Assembly (NCBI GenBank): GCA_963383645.1
Contig: OY726569.1
Location: forward strand, 31,329,592 to 31,393,591
From: Muscardinus avellanarius
Taxonomy: Eukaryota > Chordata > Mammalia > Rodentia > Gliridae
Length of the DNA: 64,000 nucleotides
Direction: 5' to 3'
Position 1 is the stretch's first letter. Each line of letters opens with the position of its first letter. Below are positions 31,872 to 44,375 of the stretch, piece after piece. The notes beneath the pieces are model-generated. The model ran no database searches. It saw nothing but the letters and a program-made list of their open reading frames with translations, and was not told where the DNA came from. The position numbers and the translations under genes are program-made.

Positions 31872-31890
31872 TAAAGGATAACAGTTACCA
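31872..31890. repeat. Outer target duplication of a SINE pair, left copy
   Basis: A 19-mer, TAAAGGATAACAGTTACCA, identical to 32320-32338. It encloses two head-to-tail SINEs. Confidence 0.93.
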
Positions 31891-32078
31891 CCAGGCATGG
31901 AGGCACATGCTTGTAATCCCTGCGCTCGGGAGGCGGAGACAGGAGGATAGTACAGGTTTGAAGCCAGCCTCACTGGCTTAAGAGAAAAAAAATTATATAT
32001 ATATAAAAATAGGTCTGGGAGTGTAGCCCGGAGGTAGAAGGGTTCCATCCCCAGTACCACCAAAAAAAAAGAAAAGAA
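31891..32078 (+). mobile_element. B1-dID SINE, first of a head-to-tail pair
   Basis: Sense copy. The right arm is of mixed type (GGTTCCATCCCCAGTACC), ending in a poly-A that runs straight into the next SINE. A TATATATA insertion lies in the linker. Confidence 0.9.
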
Positions 32079-32319
32079 GCCGGGCATGGTGGCTCACACT
32101 TGTAATCCCCATGCTTGGGAGGTGGAGACAGGATGATCGCGCAAGTTCAAAGCCAGAGGCGCTGGTTTAAGAGACTCTGTTTCCAAATAAAAATATAAAA
32201 TAGGTCTGGGAGTGTAGCCCGGACATAGAAGGGCTTCCAGGAACCCCAGTACCACCAAAAATAAATAAATAAATGAATGAATAAATAAATAAAAAATAAT
32301 AAAATAAAAAATAAAAACA
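32079..32319 (+). mobile_element. B1-dID SINE, second of a head-to-tail pair, younger subtype
   Basis: Sense copy with AGGGCTTCCAGGAACCCC and a long AAAT-type simple-repeat tail (about 32260-32319). Confidence 0.9.
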
Positions 32320-32338
32320 TAAAGGATAACAGTTACCA
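32320..32338. repeat. Outer target duplication of a SINE pair, right copy
   Basis: Exact second copy of the 19-mer at 31872-31890. Confidence 0.93.
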
Positions 32339-35300
32339 ATATAGCAATATTTTTTGTCTTCATGAACTAGACTTTATGGCATTGCTGCTTGCTATTTTAT
32401 TCTCAGCGTTTCTTCTACACTGATCTTCATCCATATACCATGTCTTTTATTTGGTGCTTATTATAATTTATGAGAAAACTTGCTAAAGAAATTGATGTGT
32501 GGAAAAGGTACTTTTCTCCTTCTGTTCATGGGTCATCCCTGTAAGAAGTCTCAATTATAGAGAAATGCACTGGGAAATGAGCCTAGGGAAGTTATGGGAT
32601 CAGATTGTATAGACTTCCAGTTAAGTCCCATTCCAGACCAATCATAATATCTTTCTTAAATTGGCATGATTAACATTACAAGATACTAGAGGGCAAGAAT
32701 TAATGAGTAATTTATAGTTTTCTTCATTTTTTGGTATTAGAAGTGACTTCTAATACATCTTTCTATTCTGGTTGTTTTGTAAATTGAATTAAATTTTACC
32801 AAATAAAGGACAGTAGTATTTGAAGTCCATAGAAGCATTTAACACATTGGGGATGGGAAGGAGAGAAAAAGAACAATAGAGAGCTCAATTAATTTATTCC
32901 CTGTGAACTCCCTGTGAACCTTCTACAGTAAAGATTGCAATTTGTACTCAAAACTCCATTGTCCAGGAAACAGCCTTTGTTTAAAGAACTAATACAAATT
33001 CCAAGACTTGACTTATTGAATTTAGTTCAATGGCTTGTGGCCAAAAATTTAATGAGGACTGAAGCAACCTCTATCTCCCACCATTCAACTCTGTGCCACT
33101 AGGACTGTAGTTGATGAGAAGAGGAGGTGGCTGAAGGTTCGAAACAGAGTTAATATATTCTATTTGCAACTTTCATAAAAATGAAGTCACCTTCATAACA
33201 ATGACTTGAAGCATAATGTTGCCCTCATTTTCCAATTTTAGCTGAAATTTTGGGTGCAAAAAGGGAAAATAAATCACTCTGTCCTCTTTCTCCTTTTACC
33301 TTACAGAGGTGGGGAGGCCTTTCAAATTTCAGAGTGAGAGGGAGGAGAGCAAAGGAGAAGAGATCTCAGTAGTTTTCAGAGTTAATTTGAGAGATTTGCT
33401 TTGTGAATGCAAGAAGGGAAAACATAGAATTCTTAGTCTCACTGAATATTTCATGAAAATTCCGATTGAGCCAAAGCCAGAAGGATGAAGAATGAGAAGG
33501 CAAGGGCCACACAGTGTTTAGACTTCTTTTTGTTTCTTCTTGTAAACAATAAAGTGAGTTCCATTTTTTCAATCTCTTTACCAGTTATTGAATACTCATA
33601 GGATTGATGCATTATTATGGAATACGTAGGGTCTCTGAAAGACATAGATATGACTCTTAGTACTTTTCATGTGAAAAACTGTATCTATATAAAAATTAAA
33701 TTATTATCAGCCATTATATAAGTGTGTTTTCCTTCTGGGCTCTTCAAAATAGCTCAAAGATTATAACTGTCATCAATTTTCTTAGGATTTAATGTGTAGA
33801 AATCTTAGCAATACATATCAAACTCATAGATTTTTTCTTAAGCATGAGAACAATCGGGGAGCTATCTGCTTATCCCAGAATGCTTAGAGTCTGGCTAGGG
33901 TAAGACATTGGGCATCAGATTAAAAAAAAAAAAAGAAGGTAAACCTTGGACTAGAATGCTTGTAAATCATCCAGCTCTTTGTCTAGACATGTGTATGTAA
34001 TGGTGAGCATACAGCATTAAATACAGGCACATTAATGCCAGCTTTTAATCCGAGTTGAAAATTCAGATATGATAGGTCTGTAATTCACATGTTGAGTACC
34101 TGAATCTTGGGCACTGCTGCTTTAATAAACAAGATAGGCTGAAATAGACTTTTACTGTATATTATCAGGCAGGTGAATTTAATGTGAATCTCATTTCCAT
34201 AATTAGGGCTATTGAGAGTGTCAGTGTAATTATGGTTACTTAAAAAAAGTTCCTAATTATCATCTGAGGAGTATGCTCTCAGTGGATTAATGATAGCATT
34301 GCCCACTGCTGAGCGAGACTCAGGATTAAATAGACCACACATCTGCTGCTGTGACATCTACCCACTGCACTTCGTGGCAGTATAGTAGGTCAGGGTTAGA
34401 CTGGGTTATCTTTAAAAACCTATATTTGTTTTAATTAGTTAGAAACTCTTAGGGGAAGCGGACTTGATGCCTGAATTAGTCAGAAAAGTTTGTAAGTTCT
34501 CTATTTTGCAAAAATCCTATGCACAGGACATGGTAAATGCTAAATGTTAAATTCATAGAATTTTATTTTAGCTTCGAGCATTTCTACTTAAACATCATAG
34601 AGTAAAATTGGCTGGGATGAAGAATAGTTTCTAAAGCTTTGAAATTTTATTGTAGAAAATATGAATTGATCCAAGGGAAATAGGAATCCTTTGGGGAGAA
34701 CAGTTGGCCTTTTTGCTTTTAAATTGTACACTGAGGGCATAAAGCTGGGAAATGAATAATTTTGACATATATGGGAGTTGTATATCATATTAGAACAGGA
34801 CATTTTTTGAGGCTTGGCTCTTAGTTGGACAGTGTTCTTAAAATAATTCCATTACTATGCCAACATAATTTTGTTAGGTAACAAACAGATATAAAATATT
34901 CACTGTTTATCTTAATTGTTTACTTTATAAATGATTATACACTTTCCAAAGAGGCAAACTCTAACTAGGAAGAACTGAATTTGATAAAAGAAACTTGCCA
35001 ATTGCCCTGAGAATTTCTATCTAGAAAATGCTTCTTTCTAGCATAAGTGTGTTTTGATATGACTGGCTTTAACATCCTATTGAAATAGGTTTTACAAGAG
35101 ATGTCAGTTTCTGACAAGGTAACGAACTAGGTAAACTCATATGGGATTTTTATATGCTGGGAAAGTCTTTTGGGGTTCAGCACAGCATGTAAGGAGCTTC
35201 ATAGTCAATGCTTCATTCTAACAACAAGCAAATGTCTGAAGATACTGAAAATGCAACAACTCTTCTAAGATTTGTAAGAGATAAAAGGTCACAAGGAAAA

Positions 35301-35829
35301 CCACTGCCTCCAAAATAGTTAGACACAGAGAAGCACAACTTTATTGGAGCAGAAGCCATGACTAGAAACCTCCTCTAGAACCAGTGCCAGGTAGAAAAAT
35401 TGAACTGGAACTAAGGAATCAGCGGAGACTCAGTGTAGCCAGATCTGAGTCAAACTCCAGGGGCAGCAAAGCCATACAAGAATCATGTGCTTCTCTGAGT
35501 TTTACCTCTAGAAGCTCAGCCATTTTCTCACAAAAAATATCAACAAATCACCTAATATTACTAGAGGGGAGAAGAAAAGGAACTACTTTGAAAGACTGGA
35601 GAGCACCCTGTTCTTGACAAGGTCAGCCCTTGGAGAAACTACTTTACCAGAACATGTCCTTCTTCTGGAGTTTGGTCAGAGTCCAAGAAGAACAAGAGAA
35701 GGGAAGCACTCAACTGTAGCCCCATTAGCACTCAACTATAGCCCCACCTCATTGCAAGTAAATAAATAAATAAAAATAAAATAAATTTGAGAAGCATTAG
35801 AGAAGTTCATGGTCTAAGTCATAGGATCG
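32339..35829. other. Long interval without recognised genes or repeats
   Basis: About 3.5 kb of AT-rich DNA, the longest SINE-free stretch here. The section at about 34030-34400 has several homeodomain-type TAAT cores and compact motifs, and could be conserved noncoding DNA. Frames up to 77 codons (35384-35617) have no recognised domain. A 22-bp direct duplication lies at 35705-35748. Confidence 0.45.
35705..35748. repeat. 22-bp tandem duplication
   Basis: AGCACTCAACTGTAGCCCCA at 35705 is followed by a second copy with ACTATAGC at 35727. Confidence 0.85.
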
Positions 35830-36925
35830 TGCAGAATAGGACTCCACAACAGTTCCTCCACCTGCTCTCCCTAGAACACTAGATGCCTGTTAATTGGTAT
35901 TTTTTTCACCCAGTAAATTATGTCCACATTTAAACAGAAAATTGAAAGGTATGTAAAAAGCAAAACAGTTTGGAAAGATTGAACAGATGTAGCAGAGATG
36001 TTGGAATGATCAGGTTGGAAACTTAAAGTAACTATGATTAATAAATTAAGGGCTCTGATGGAAAAATAGACAACCAAGAACAGAGTAATGTCAGCAGAGA
36101 GACAGAAATTTTATGAAAGAATAAAAAAAGGAATGATAGAGACAAAAACATTGGAACAGAAATGAAGAATGCCTCTGATCGGGTCAATATAGATTAAACA
36201 TGGCTTTGAAAGGAGACTCTGAGACAGAGGATATGGCAATTGTGACTTCTAAAATGGAAAAGAAAAGAAACAATAAACCTCAAAATAAGCCCCCAAATAA
36301 GACAGGATATCTAAGAACTGTAGGACAACTAGAAAAGGTATAATATACATGCAAGGAGAAGAAAGGAAGAGAAGGAGATAGAGGGAGTGAAGCAGTGTTT
36401 GAAGCATTAATGACAGAGAATTTCTCCCAATCCAGGAAACACAAAGACCAGCAAGGATATAGATGCCAAAAAATACATCTACGCATCTTATCCAAATTTA
36501 ATAAAATCAAATATTAAATGTTTTCTTTTGGTGGTACTGGGATTCCTGGAAGCCCTTCTGCCTCGGCTACACTCCCAGACCTATTTTTTTACTTTATTAT
36601 GTGGAAACAGGGTCTCTTAAGCCAGCGTGGCTGGCTTTGAACCTGTGCGATCCTCCTGTCTCTGCCTCCCAAGCACAGGGATTACAAGCGTGCACCACCA
36701 CACCCGGCATTAAAAATTTTTTTGAAAGAAACCAGAAGAAAAGAATACCATACCTATAGAGGAACAGTTAAGAATTATATCTGACATCTTAAGAAAACAT
36801 GCAATTAAAAAAAGAATAAAAACAAATATTTAAAGAGCTGGGAAAGAAACCTCACAAAACTAGAGTTCTGTACTCTGTCAATTCATCCTTCAAATTGGAA
36901 GAATACCTTTTCTATAACAAAAGTT
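35830..36925 (+). mobile_element. Ancient L1 ORF1 region remnant
   Basis: Plus-strand L1M-type ORF1 text, very decayed: GAATGCCTCTGATCGGGTCA, CAAGAACTGTAGGACAAC (as CTAAGAACTGTAGGACAACT), ATAATGACAGAGAATTTCTC and ACCTATAGAGGAACAG. The last corresponds to the RRM/C-terminal border. A SINE lies at 36521. It is cut at the right by the L1 at 36930. Confidence 0.7.
36521..36708 (-). mobile_element. B1-dID SINE, younger subtype
   Basis: Antisense copy inside the ancient L1 ORF1. ATTAAATGTTTT before and ATTAAAAATTTT after it suggest a decayed target duplication. Confidence 0.88.
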
Positions 36926-36929
36926 GGAC

Positions 36930-37722
36930 CTCTACCCTACTCTAGTAATTTGAATTTCTCTGATCTGATTTCCAGGTCTTTGATACATCTTGAATTGCTC
37001 TTGGGTAGGGTTAAAGGTAGGGTTTTAATCTAATTTTTCCACAAATAGATAACCACTTTTCTCAATATCATTTGTTGGAAAGGCTGTCTTTTCTCCAACG
37101 CATGTGTTTGACACTTTAAGGGAAAATCCATTTGCTATAAGTAGGCAAAGGTTGAAACTTCTTTAATAAGACCTCGAAAGCTCAGGAAATTAAAACTAGA
37201 ATTAATATATGATATCACACTAAACTAAAAAAGCTTCTGTTCATCAAAGGAAACTATCGGGAGTCTAAAGAGAAAACCTACAGAATGGGAGAAGACCCTT
37301 GGCAGCTTCTCTCTGATAGAAGACTAATATCTAGAATATACAAAGTACTTAAAAGACTGAAAACTAAAAAAAATAGCCCAATCAATAAATGGGCATTTTA
37401 AGGTTCATAGTTTTTTTCTTATACAGGGAAGGTAGGGAGTAATTGTAATAGGGATACCAGAAGAATTTTAGATAATAGAGGAAAAACTCCAGTGGAGCCA
37501 GGGAGGAAGAGGTGGATTAGAAGGAGGGGAGAGAGGGCCAATCAATGAAGAAATAACTTTCATTGATGTTATGCACATATATGAGAATACTTTAATATCC
37601 TGTATGGGGAAGGGGAGGAGGAGAGAGTGGCCAGGGGAAGCTCACAAGTGCTGTGGATGTTGCTACCGCTATGAACTGCATTATGATGTGAGAATACAGT
37701 GCACCAATAAAAAAGTAAAAAA
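36930..37722 (+). mobile_element. Twin-primed (5'-inverted) L1 3' end
   Basis: About 36930-37140 is antisense ORF2 (GGCTGTCTTTTCTCCAACGC). From about 37160 the element is sense ORF2 (AAAAAGCTTCTGTTCATCAA, ACAGAATGGGAGAAGACC), then the 3' UTR to GCACCAATAAAAAAG. Inverted 5' part plus sense 3' part is the standard product of twin priming. Confidence 0.8.
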
Positions 37723-37863
37723 GGGGGAAAAGAAATTCCTTAGAGAGATGGTTAGACACTTGGATCTACATAAAAGAAAAATACCAGAGAAGGGGTAAGC
37801 ATAAAAAGGACTCTGCTGTATGAAACCAAAGAATCTAACAAGTATCTTGGAATTCTTCTTCCT

Positions 37864-37913
<50 letters not shown>

Positions 37914-40638
37914 TTGCATGATCCAAACTGCAGCCCTTCCCCCTTGGGCTGCTCCTGTTACATATATCCGGTCACCAACTTTGGGAAACCTGCTCCTGAC
38001 TGTTGCTGTCAGCTCTGACTCTCACCTCCACATCTCCCATGTATTTCTTCTCTTTCTCTCCAATCCATCCTTGGTTGACTAGCTGACTTCTGTTATGCCC
38101 CAACCACAATACCAGAGGTGATTGTGAACATCCAAGCACACATCAGCCATTTCATGTGTGAGCTGCCTAAAGTAATGTCTTAAATTTATTTTCAAAGTTT
38201 GGAAAATCTTCTCTTACGGCCTATGGCAAGTTTGTGGCTGTCACCTTCTGCCTTACCTAGTGATTGATTATGACTTTCCATCTCTGTGTCTTCCTGGTTC
38301 TAATGTCTTTTTTCATCACTCTTTTAGAATCCTAATGTAAGTTTCGTCACAAAATTTACCTTCTGAAGAAATGCAAAGCTTTTTCTATGATCCTTCTCCC
38401 ATGCTCAACTTTTACTATTCTGACACTTCTTGCAATAACATTTTACAGTACTTACTGGTCTCATCTTTTGTGTTCTACTCTCAGGGATATTTTAATCTTA
38501 AATTCAAATTGTGTTTTCCATTGAGAGTCCCTCAAGAGGTGGGAAGTATAAGGCCTTCTCTACCTGCGAATTGCACCTATTAGTCATTTGCTTATTTTAT
38601 CAAACAAGTATCAGGGTGTACCTGAATTTGGCTGTCTCATCTCCTCCCAGAAAGTGTGATTTATTCTGTGGTCATTCTCACAGTGAACGCTTGCATCCAT
38701 AGCCTGAGGAATAGGGTATCAAGAATGCCTTGAGGAAGCTCCTCAGGAGAAGTTGAGTGTATGTTGGGAAAGACAGAAAAATGTATGGAACCTCAAAACC
38801 TGCTCTTTTGATTAGATAATTTTTGTGGCTCTTGAGATTTTCAATTGTCTTGATGTTTCTTGTCTGAATTCTGCTTCTTTTGTATGTCTTTAGTGGACTG
38901 AAAGGAGTATTCTGGGATCCTACTCATAAGCATGATTGAATACTCATCGCCATTGAGTTTCTTTGCATCTTTGATTCAAGCATCGTGGAAAAATACCAAA
39001 CTCTTTATCTTTCCTTTTTTGAAAGATGAATTAGGTTTGGTTGTGGAGAGGGGAATAGATGAAGCTTAAGCAGATTTCACGTTTTCTTTTCTCAGGAGTC
39101 AATGTTACTAGAATTGAGGAAAAGATTTGGATCTAGGGTTTCACATGTTGTAAGATGTTTTTAGATTTTACTTTTTATTAGCTGAGCTATCCAGCAATGC
39201 CTACTAGGGTAAAAAATAATCACTAATCAATTTTGAGCATAATTGGAACAGAGTGAATGATGTATACAAGTAATAATATTAGTTACTGCTTATTAAATAC
39301 CTACTGTTTATCAGTTACTTAATGCATTTCTAATTTCATAAGACTACTGAAGAGTTCTGTTAAGGATATCTATTAAAGATAAAGTCCTTCTTGTCTTTAA
39401 GAAAAGGGATGTTAAATTTTTGATTGGTGGTCATTTACTCTGTAGGAGTATTAGACCATTGGAAGAACAAGAACAGTTTCAAGAAGAATAATTTTGGAGG
39501 AGAAATATACTGGGGTAACAAGGCTCATGGGGAAGCCTCAGACGGGTAATAGCCGACCTGTCTTGTCACTTCTCACAGCTGAGATAGAGGGAGCCATCTG
39601 CCTTTTGACATTCTCCTGAGTAGAGAGATGGGATTTTGATGAAAACTTTTCTTCCTGCCAGTGGACTGAGGTACAAACCAAACTAGAGGGAGATAAATTT
39701 GTTCTTTACTCTGATCACTGGGGGAATACAACAGACATCCAGCAAAAAATGGCATGCTGGAGGTAATTGGGCTCCTCCTTTCCTGTGATCTAAGTGCAAA
39801 AGGCAACGTAACCTTGGAAATGGAGCTCATTAGACTGATTGGTGGAAGCCTATTTTTCTGTTCTTGGTTTTAGCCTTATCTGACCTTGAGGAAATCATTG
39901 AATTTCTCAATTTTTCTGCTTCTCCACTGTAACTGTGTAACTGTTTGCTACTGCTGTTCCTGAATAAGGTATGAGTATGTGATTATTTTGCAGCCCAATT
40001 ATTTTACAAATGATAAATGAACTTGGGGTGGACTTGGAAATAGACCTTTCTGGTGGCCTGGGTCAAGAGACTGTTATTAAAAAGATGAGAGAAAGACTGT
40101 GGTTCCTTAGGCAATAAAATTATTCAGTCCTTTCATTTGGAAATACAAAAGAGTTAAGTCATTAGCATAGAGAAATATATGGCTTAAAATTGTTTAACTG
40201 ATTTTCTAATTTTTGACTGATTTGTATCAAACATTTGTAAAAGATTTGAACGTACATTTTTTACAACTGCTTAATTTCTAACTCTTTTGTAAACAATGAC
40301 ATATCCTGAGAAGTTACATATTTGATTTTGATACCTAATGAACGATAGTGGTGATTATGAATTGATGAGTTTCCAAAGTGGATCCATTGGTTTAATTTCA
40401 CAACATTTTAATTTTGAAAATATCTCATAGGCAGTTGAGTGTGTGGTTTCAGATACATAAAATTGTAAAATTCTTGAATTATGAATTAATATTCACTCTT
40501 AATTAGTTAAATGATTAGAAGAAATTTCATAGACTGATTTGATGTTTTTGTTTTTTTCATTAATCTCTTTCATTTCTGTACATATCAAGAGAATATGACC
40601 ACAGAAAAATAAAGGCTCTGAATAAATTACCAATTGTC
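37723..40638. other. Long interval without recognised genes; poly-T at left
   Basis: 47 T's at 37866-37912. About 39280-39365 resembles an antisense MIR (TATTAAATACCTACTGTTTATC). The AT-rich section at 39850-40620 is repeat-free and could be conserved noncoding DNA. Open frames are short and overlapping, without domains. Confidence 0.45.
37866..37912. repeat. 47-base poly-T run
   Basis: Uninterrupted. It could be the A-tail of an antisense retrocopy to its right, but no AATAAA signal or known transcript was recognised in 37913-38160. Confidence 0.97.
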
Positions 40639-40645
40639 TCTGAAT

Positions 40646-40650
<5 letters not shown>
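40639..40650. repeat. Target duplication of SINE, left copy
   Basis: TCTGAATTCTTT, repeated at 40884-40895. Confidence 0.88.
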
Positions 40651-40680
<30 letters not shown>

Positions 40681-40883
40681 GGCACTGGGGATGGAACTCA
40701 GGAGCACTCTACCTCTGAGCTACACTCCTAGCCCTATTTTTTATTCTTTATTTTGAAACAGGGTCTCACTGAGTTGCAAAGAGTCTCACTAAGTAGTAGC
40801 TGAGGCTGTCCATGAACTGCAATCTTCCTATCTCGGACTCCCAAATACTGGAATTATAAGCATGTGCCTTCCATGCTCGACTT
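40651..40883 (-). mobile_element. B1-dID SINE, older subtype
   Basis: Antisense copy with a poly-T tail of about 28 at its left and CTCACTGAGTTGCAAAG in the middle, a block that younger copies lack. Flanked by an exact 12-bp duplication. Confidence 0.92.
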
Positions 40884-40895
40884 TCTGAATTCTTT

Positions 40896-41560
40896 TAATA
40901 AGTTAGTTTTTCTTAAATCATTGTAATTTTTACTCTAACATTCTTGAGAGTTTTTTTCTTTCTACGTGTTGTCCTCAAACCTTCTCATGTGATAGGCTTT
41001 GGAAGATGATAATAATTCCACGTAAAACCTGTGAAACATTTTTTTCAGCTTAACTACTCATATTTGTGATCCATTCAATCTCCCAGAAAGGCTATGGATT
41101 TGGTAGGATAGAAATTGTTATTCCATATCTAAATATGAAGGAACTGAAGTCAAATGTTCCAAATGGATTCTCCTGTTGTGATGACCTTGGAAAGTAATAC
41201 ACGAGTAATGCCCACAAATGCCATTAAGGTTGTGCAAGGTCAGTTTTGTTTGCTTTATTTTTCTTTTGAATTGCATTCTCATTTATCCTAAATTTATTCC
41301 CTAGAGAATATTTGGTACAATATTAAATATATGCAATGATTATGAAGCACAGTAATGAAGTAAGACCCCATGAACTCAGCACCCATGTTAAGAATTCAAA
41401 GAGCACATAGACTTTATCTTTGTGTTGCTTGTTTGCTTTTGCCACAGCTGAAATAATGAACATTTGCAGATATTTGTATTGATTTTTTTCTTAAGCATAG
41501 TTTAAAAAGTAATACATATATTCTTCAGCAATATCTTATTAAGTTTTGTAGTGTTTGTTT
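40896..41560. other. Unannotated interval
   Basis: AT-rich, with nothing recognised. Confidence 0.45.
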
Positions 41561-42040
41561 TGTACCTTTACAAGAATGTAACTATTGTCCTCTGTGATTT
41601 GCCAGTTTATTCAAGATGATGTTATTCATTTCTGATTTTTAAAAATGTGGTCTATCATTCAGTTTCATTGTTGAGGAATAGACAGTTGTGTGTATTTGCT
41701 AATTTGTGCACCAGTTTATCTGTATCTTTGTCAGTGAACATTTGGGTATTTGAGTTTCCCATTTTCATGGATAGGAACATAGTTTTATGACCTTAGGCTT
41801 ATATGAAAAGATTTCTGTATGTATTTACCCAAAAGCACAGTCATAAAATATGCATATATTGAACTCTAGCAAGTACTGGCACAGTGTTTTCTATAGTGGT
41901 TGTATAATTTAAAGTCCTAATAATGTAAAAGAACTCTGTTTGATCAACATTCTATGATTTCCTTGATGGTACAATACTTTTAAATTTAATGTTTTTCAGT
42001 ATTGTGGGTATATGTGATACCTTTTCTTGAGGTTTAGGCT
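41561..42040 (-). mobile_element. Possible ancient L1 3' region, antisense
   Basis: CAGTGTTTTCTATAGTGGTT followed by TGTATAATTTAAAGTCC recalls the antisense L1 3' text (THTTCCATAGTGGCTGTAC type). Very diverged, so low certainty. Confidence 0.4.
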
Positions 42041-42837
42041 TTCTTTAACTATTAACAAGGTTTTTGTTTTTTTTTAAAGTCATTGCTCCCAGCCAGAAGT
42101 TACTCCCCACCTAATCTATATGTTCATAGTTGGAGCCTGCCTCACCATGAGAGAAAATCATGAAGCCTAATGCCATCCCAAGAAAGCTTTAAACCCTCCT
42201 AGGCCTCCTTTCTTTTCCCTCATTAATACACCGCGCCCTTCCAAGAGCACAGGGAGAGGACATAACTCCTCAGTCTCAGGACTGCCTCTTCTCTCTCTCT
42301 GCTTATTCAGATCGCACGAGTGAGAGGATATGCGTTATCGATCCACATTTTCATCCCCCTTTTTTTTTTTTGATGCAGTGAAAGCATGCCAGCTTTTCTG
42401 AGAACACGGAAGCTTCGAAGCTATGTGGTGTGTAGTTTGTTGAGTGAAAGGGTCAGAAATTCACAGAAGGGGGGCATAAATGATGAATTCTATAGCAGTA
42501 GGGATGGAATCTACTGCTCATTAAAGGCTGAAATCAGGCTTCCTTTGGAGGACAAGACAGAAAAAAGCTGAGTTTAGAGTAAGTAAACACAAGATAGAAA
42601 TGTGGGTATCTACAAAGGAATATGAACACTAAGTAGGAATAAAGTGCATATGTAAACTCCATTCTGAGGTCTGTCTTTCCAGGTAGCAATATTTTAATAG
42701 GTACTTAAAAGTTCTGGAGATTTTTGTTTAGTCCTAGAGAATATTCATAGATATTTTGAAGATTGGAAATGGTGAAGGACTTGCTCAGGATTTTACAACT
42801 GGTTATTAAGAGACCTAGATTATATATTATATATATA
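42041..42837. other. Unannotated interval
   Basis: Slightly GC-richer near 42100-42360 with some CpGs. No gene or repeat was recognised. Confidence 0.4.
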
Positions 42838-43035
42838 TATTTGGTGGTACTGGGGTGCCTAAAATCCCTTCTACCTCCGGGCTATACTCCCAGACCTATT
42901 TTTATCTACTTTTTTTTTTTTTTTTTTTTGGAAGCAGGGTCTCTTAAGCCAGCACGGCTGGCTTCAAACCTGCGCGATCCTCCTGTCTCCGCCTCCCAAG
43001 CGCGGGGATTACAAGCGTGCGCCACCACGCCCGGC
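42838..43035 (-). mobile_element. B1-dID SINE, younger subtype
   Basis: Antisense copy, very little decayed in the B1 arm (GCGCGGGGATTACAAGCGTG). An expanded T-run lies in the linker. Confidence 0.92.
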
Positions 43036-43944
43036 AATTAGATTCTAAGAACACTTATCTCCTGAACACATTTTCCCACTGAAACACAAACTGTGTTACT
43101 TCCTCTACCGTACTCTCCAGTTTCTTCTGCAGATTAAACTAAAACTGTGCCACAGTATACAGATTTTCAAAAAAGAAATAAAGTATAGGTTGTAATCTGT
43201 AAGACTGAAGACTTAAGACAAAAATAAGAATCATTGGGCAAAGAGTTTATATTTGAACTCTTACAACCAAGTTGGCGTCTCTCTTTCTTAGCTACAACAC
43301 AGGGATTTCTGTGAATGTGAGAAAGTGTTCCCAGGGGGGGAGACAAGAAAGCAGTCAGTTAAAGACATGGGGAATGAGTTGGGGAAAGGAAGGAAGCAAC
43401 ACAGTGAAACCCGCAAAGAATGACTGCTCCAGCCCCACGGGGAAGTTTTGAAGACACTGTAGGTCAGACTTTTGAGCCATGGGGGAGCTAGGAAGCTGGG
43501 GCATTTATACACACTTACAAGTCATTCTTTGCTTAAGGCCTGTTCCTGGGGTGAGTGAAGTGAGAAGTGTGTCTCTGAGCACTTTTAGTTTGCTTTATGG
43601 ACAAAGCAAAGCAGATTCCAGCAGCCTGAAGGAAGCTCAACAAAGACTCGCAGTTGGCTGTCAGGACTGAAAAGCACGTCGGTAGCTGGTGTGTGTGAAT
43701 GTGGCAAAGGGAATTGAAGATGTGTACAGAGCCCTGGCTGCTTCTGCTGCTGCGCCCCTAACAAAGAGCTCCAAAGCTGTGATGTAGTGAGACTCTGCTA
43801 CATGGAGATTGCCTCACCTTGGGCTTTCTCATATGTAGCTGCCCCCACACAAATCATACAGTTGTTTTGTGGGAAAGTGTGGCAATGCATCCAAAAATCT
43901 TAAACATAAAACTTGTCTAATGGAAAAATAGTTATTTACCAACC
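43036..43944. other. Unannotated interval
   Basis: No repeat was recognised. The frames at 43288-43512 and 43479-43670 show no domains. Confidence 0.4.
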
Positions 43945-44375
43945 AAGTGTTTATTATATTGCAGATAACTTGCTATGTGCTTTAACATATATGATCTCAC
44001 TTAAGCCTCTCAACCTAATAATATTTTAAATGCTATGACAGTCATTATTTTTTTGTACTGAGGATTGAACTCAGGGGCATTTTTACCTCTGAGCTACAGA
44101 CCTAATCCTATTTTATTTTTTATTTTGAAATAGGGTCTCATTAAATTGAGGAGGGCCTAAGTTTCTGAGGTTGGCCTCAAACCTGCAATCCTTCTGTCTC
44201 TGTCTCCCAAGTACTAGGATGACAAGCACTCACCAGGATGCCTGGCTAACTGTCTTTATTTTATAGGGGAGGAAACTGAAGCCCACTGATTGGGCCTATG
44301 TCATAAGCTCTTAAGTACATTATACAGCTACAACTGGACACAAGTCTGTTGGATTCCAGAGAGTGCACTTGAACG
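43945..44375 (-). mobile_element. MIR SINE, antisense, split by a younger SINE
   Basis: The left half, 43945-44050, has CAAGTGTTTATTATATTGC and GCTATGTGCTTTAACATAT. The right half, 44248-44375, has GGAAACTGAAGCCCACTG and ATACAGCTACAACTGG. Together they follow the antisense MIR order around the insertion at 44051. Confidence 0.75.
44051..44247 (-). mobile_element. B1-dID SINE, older subtype, inside a MIR
   Basis: Antisense copy (GGATTGAACTCAGGGGC to GGATGCCTGGCT). Confidence 0.85.

Noticed and set aside
35384..35617. 77-codon open frame in unassigned DNA
   Set aside because: No domain, homology or exon signals recognised. Kept as unannotated.
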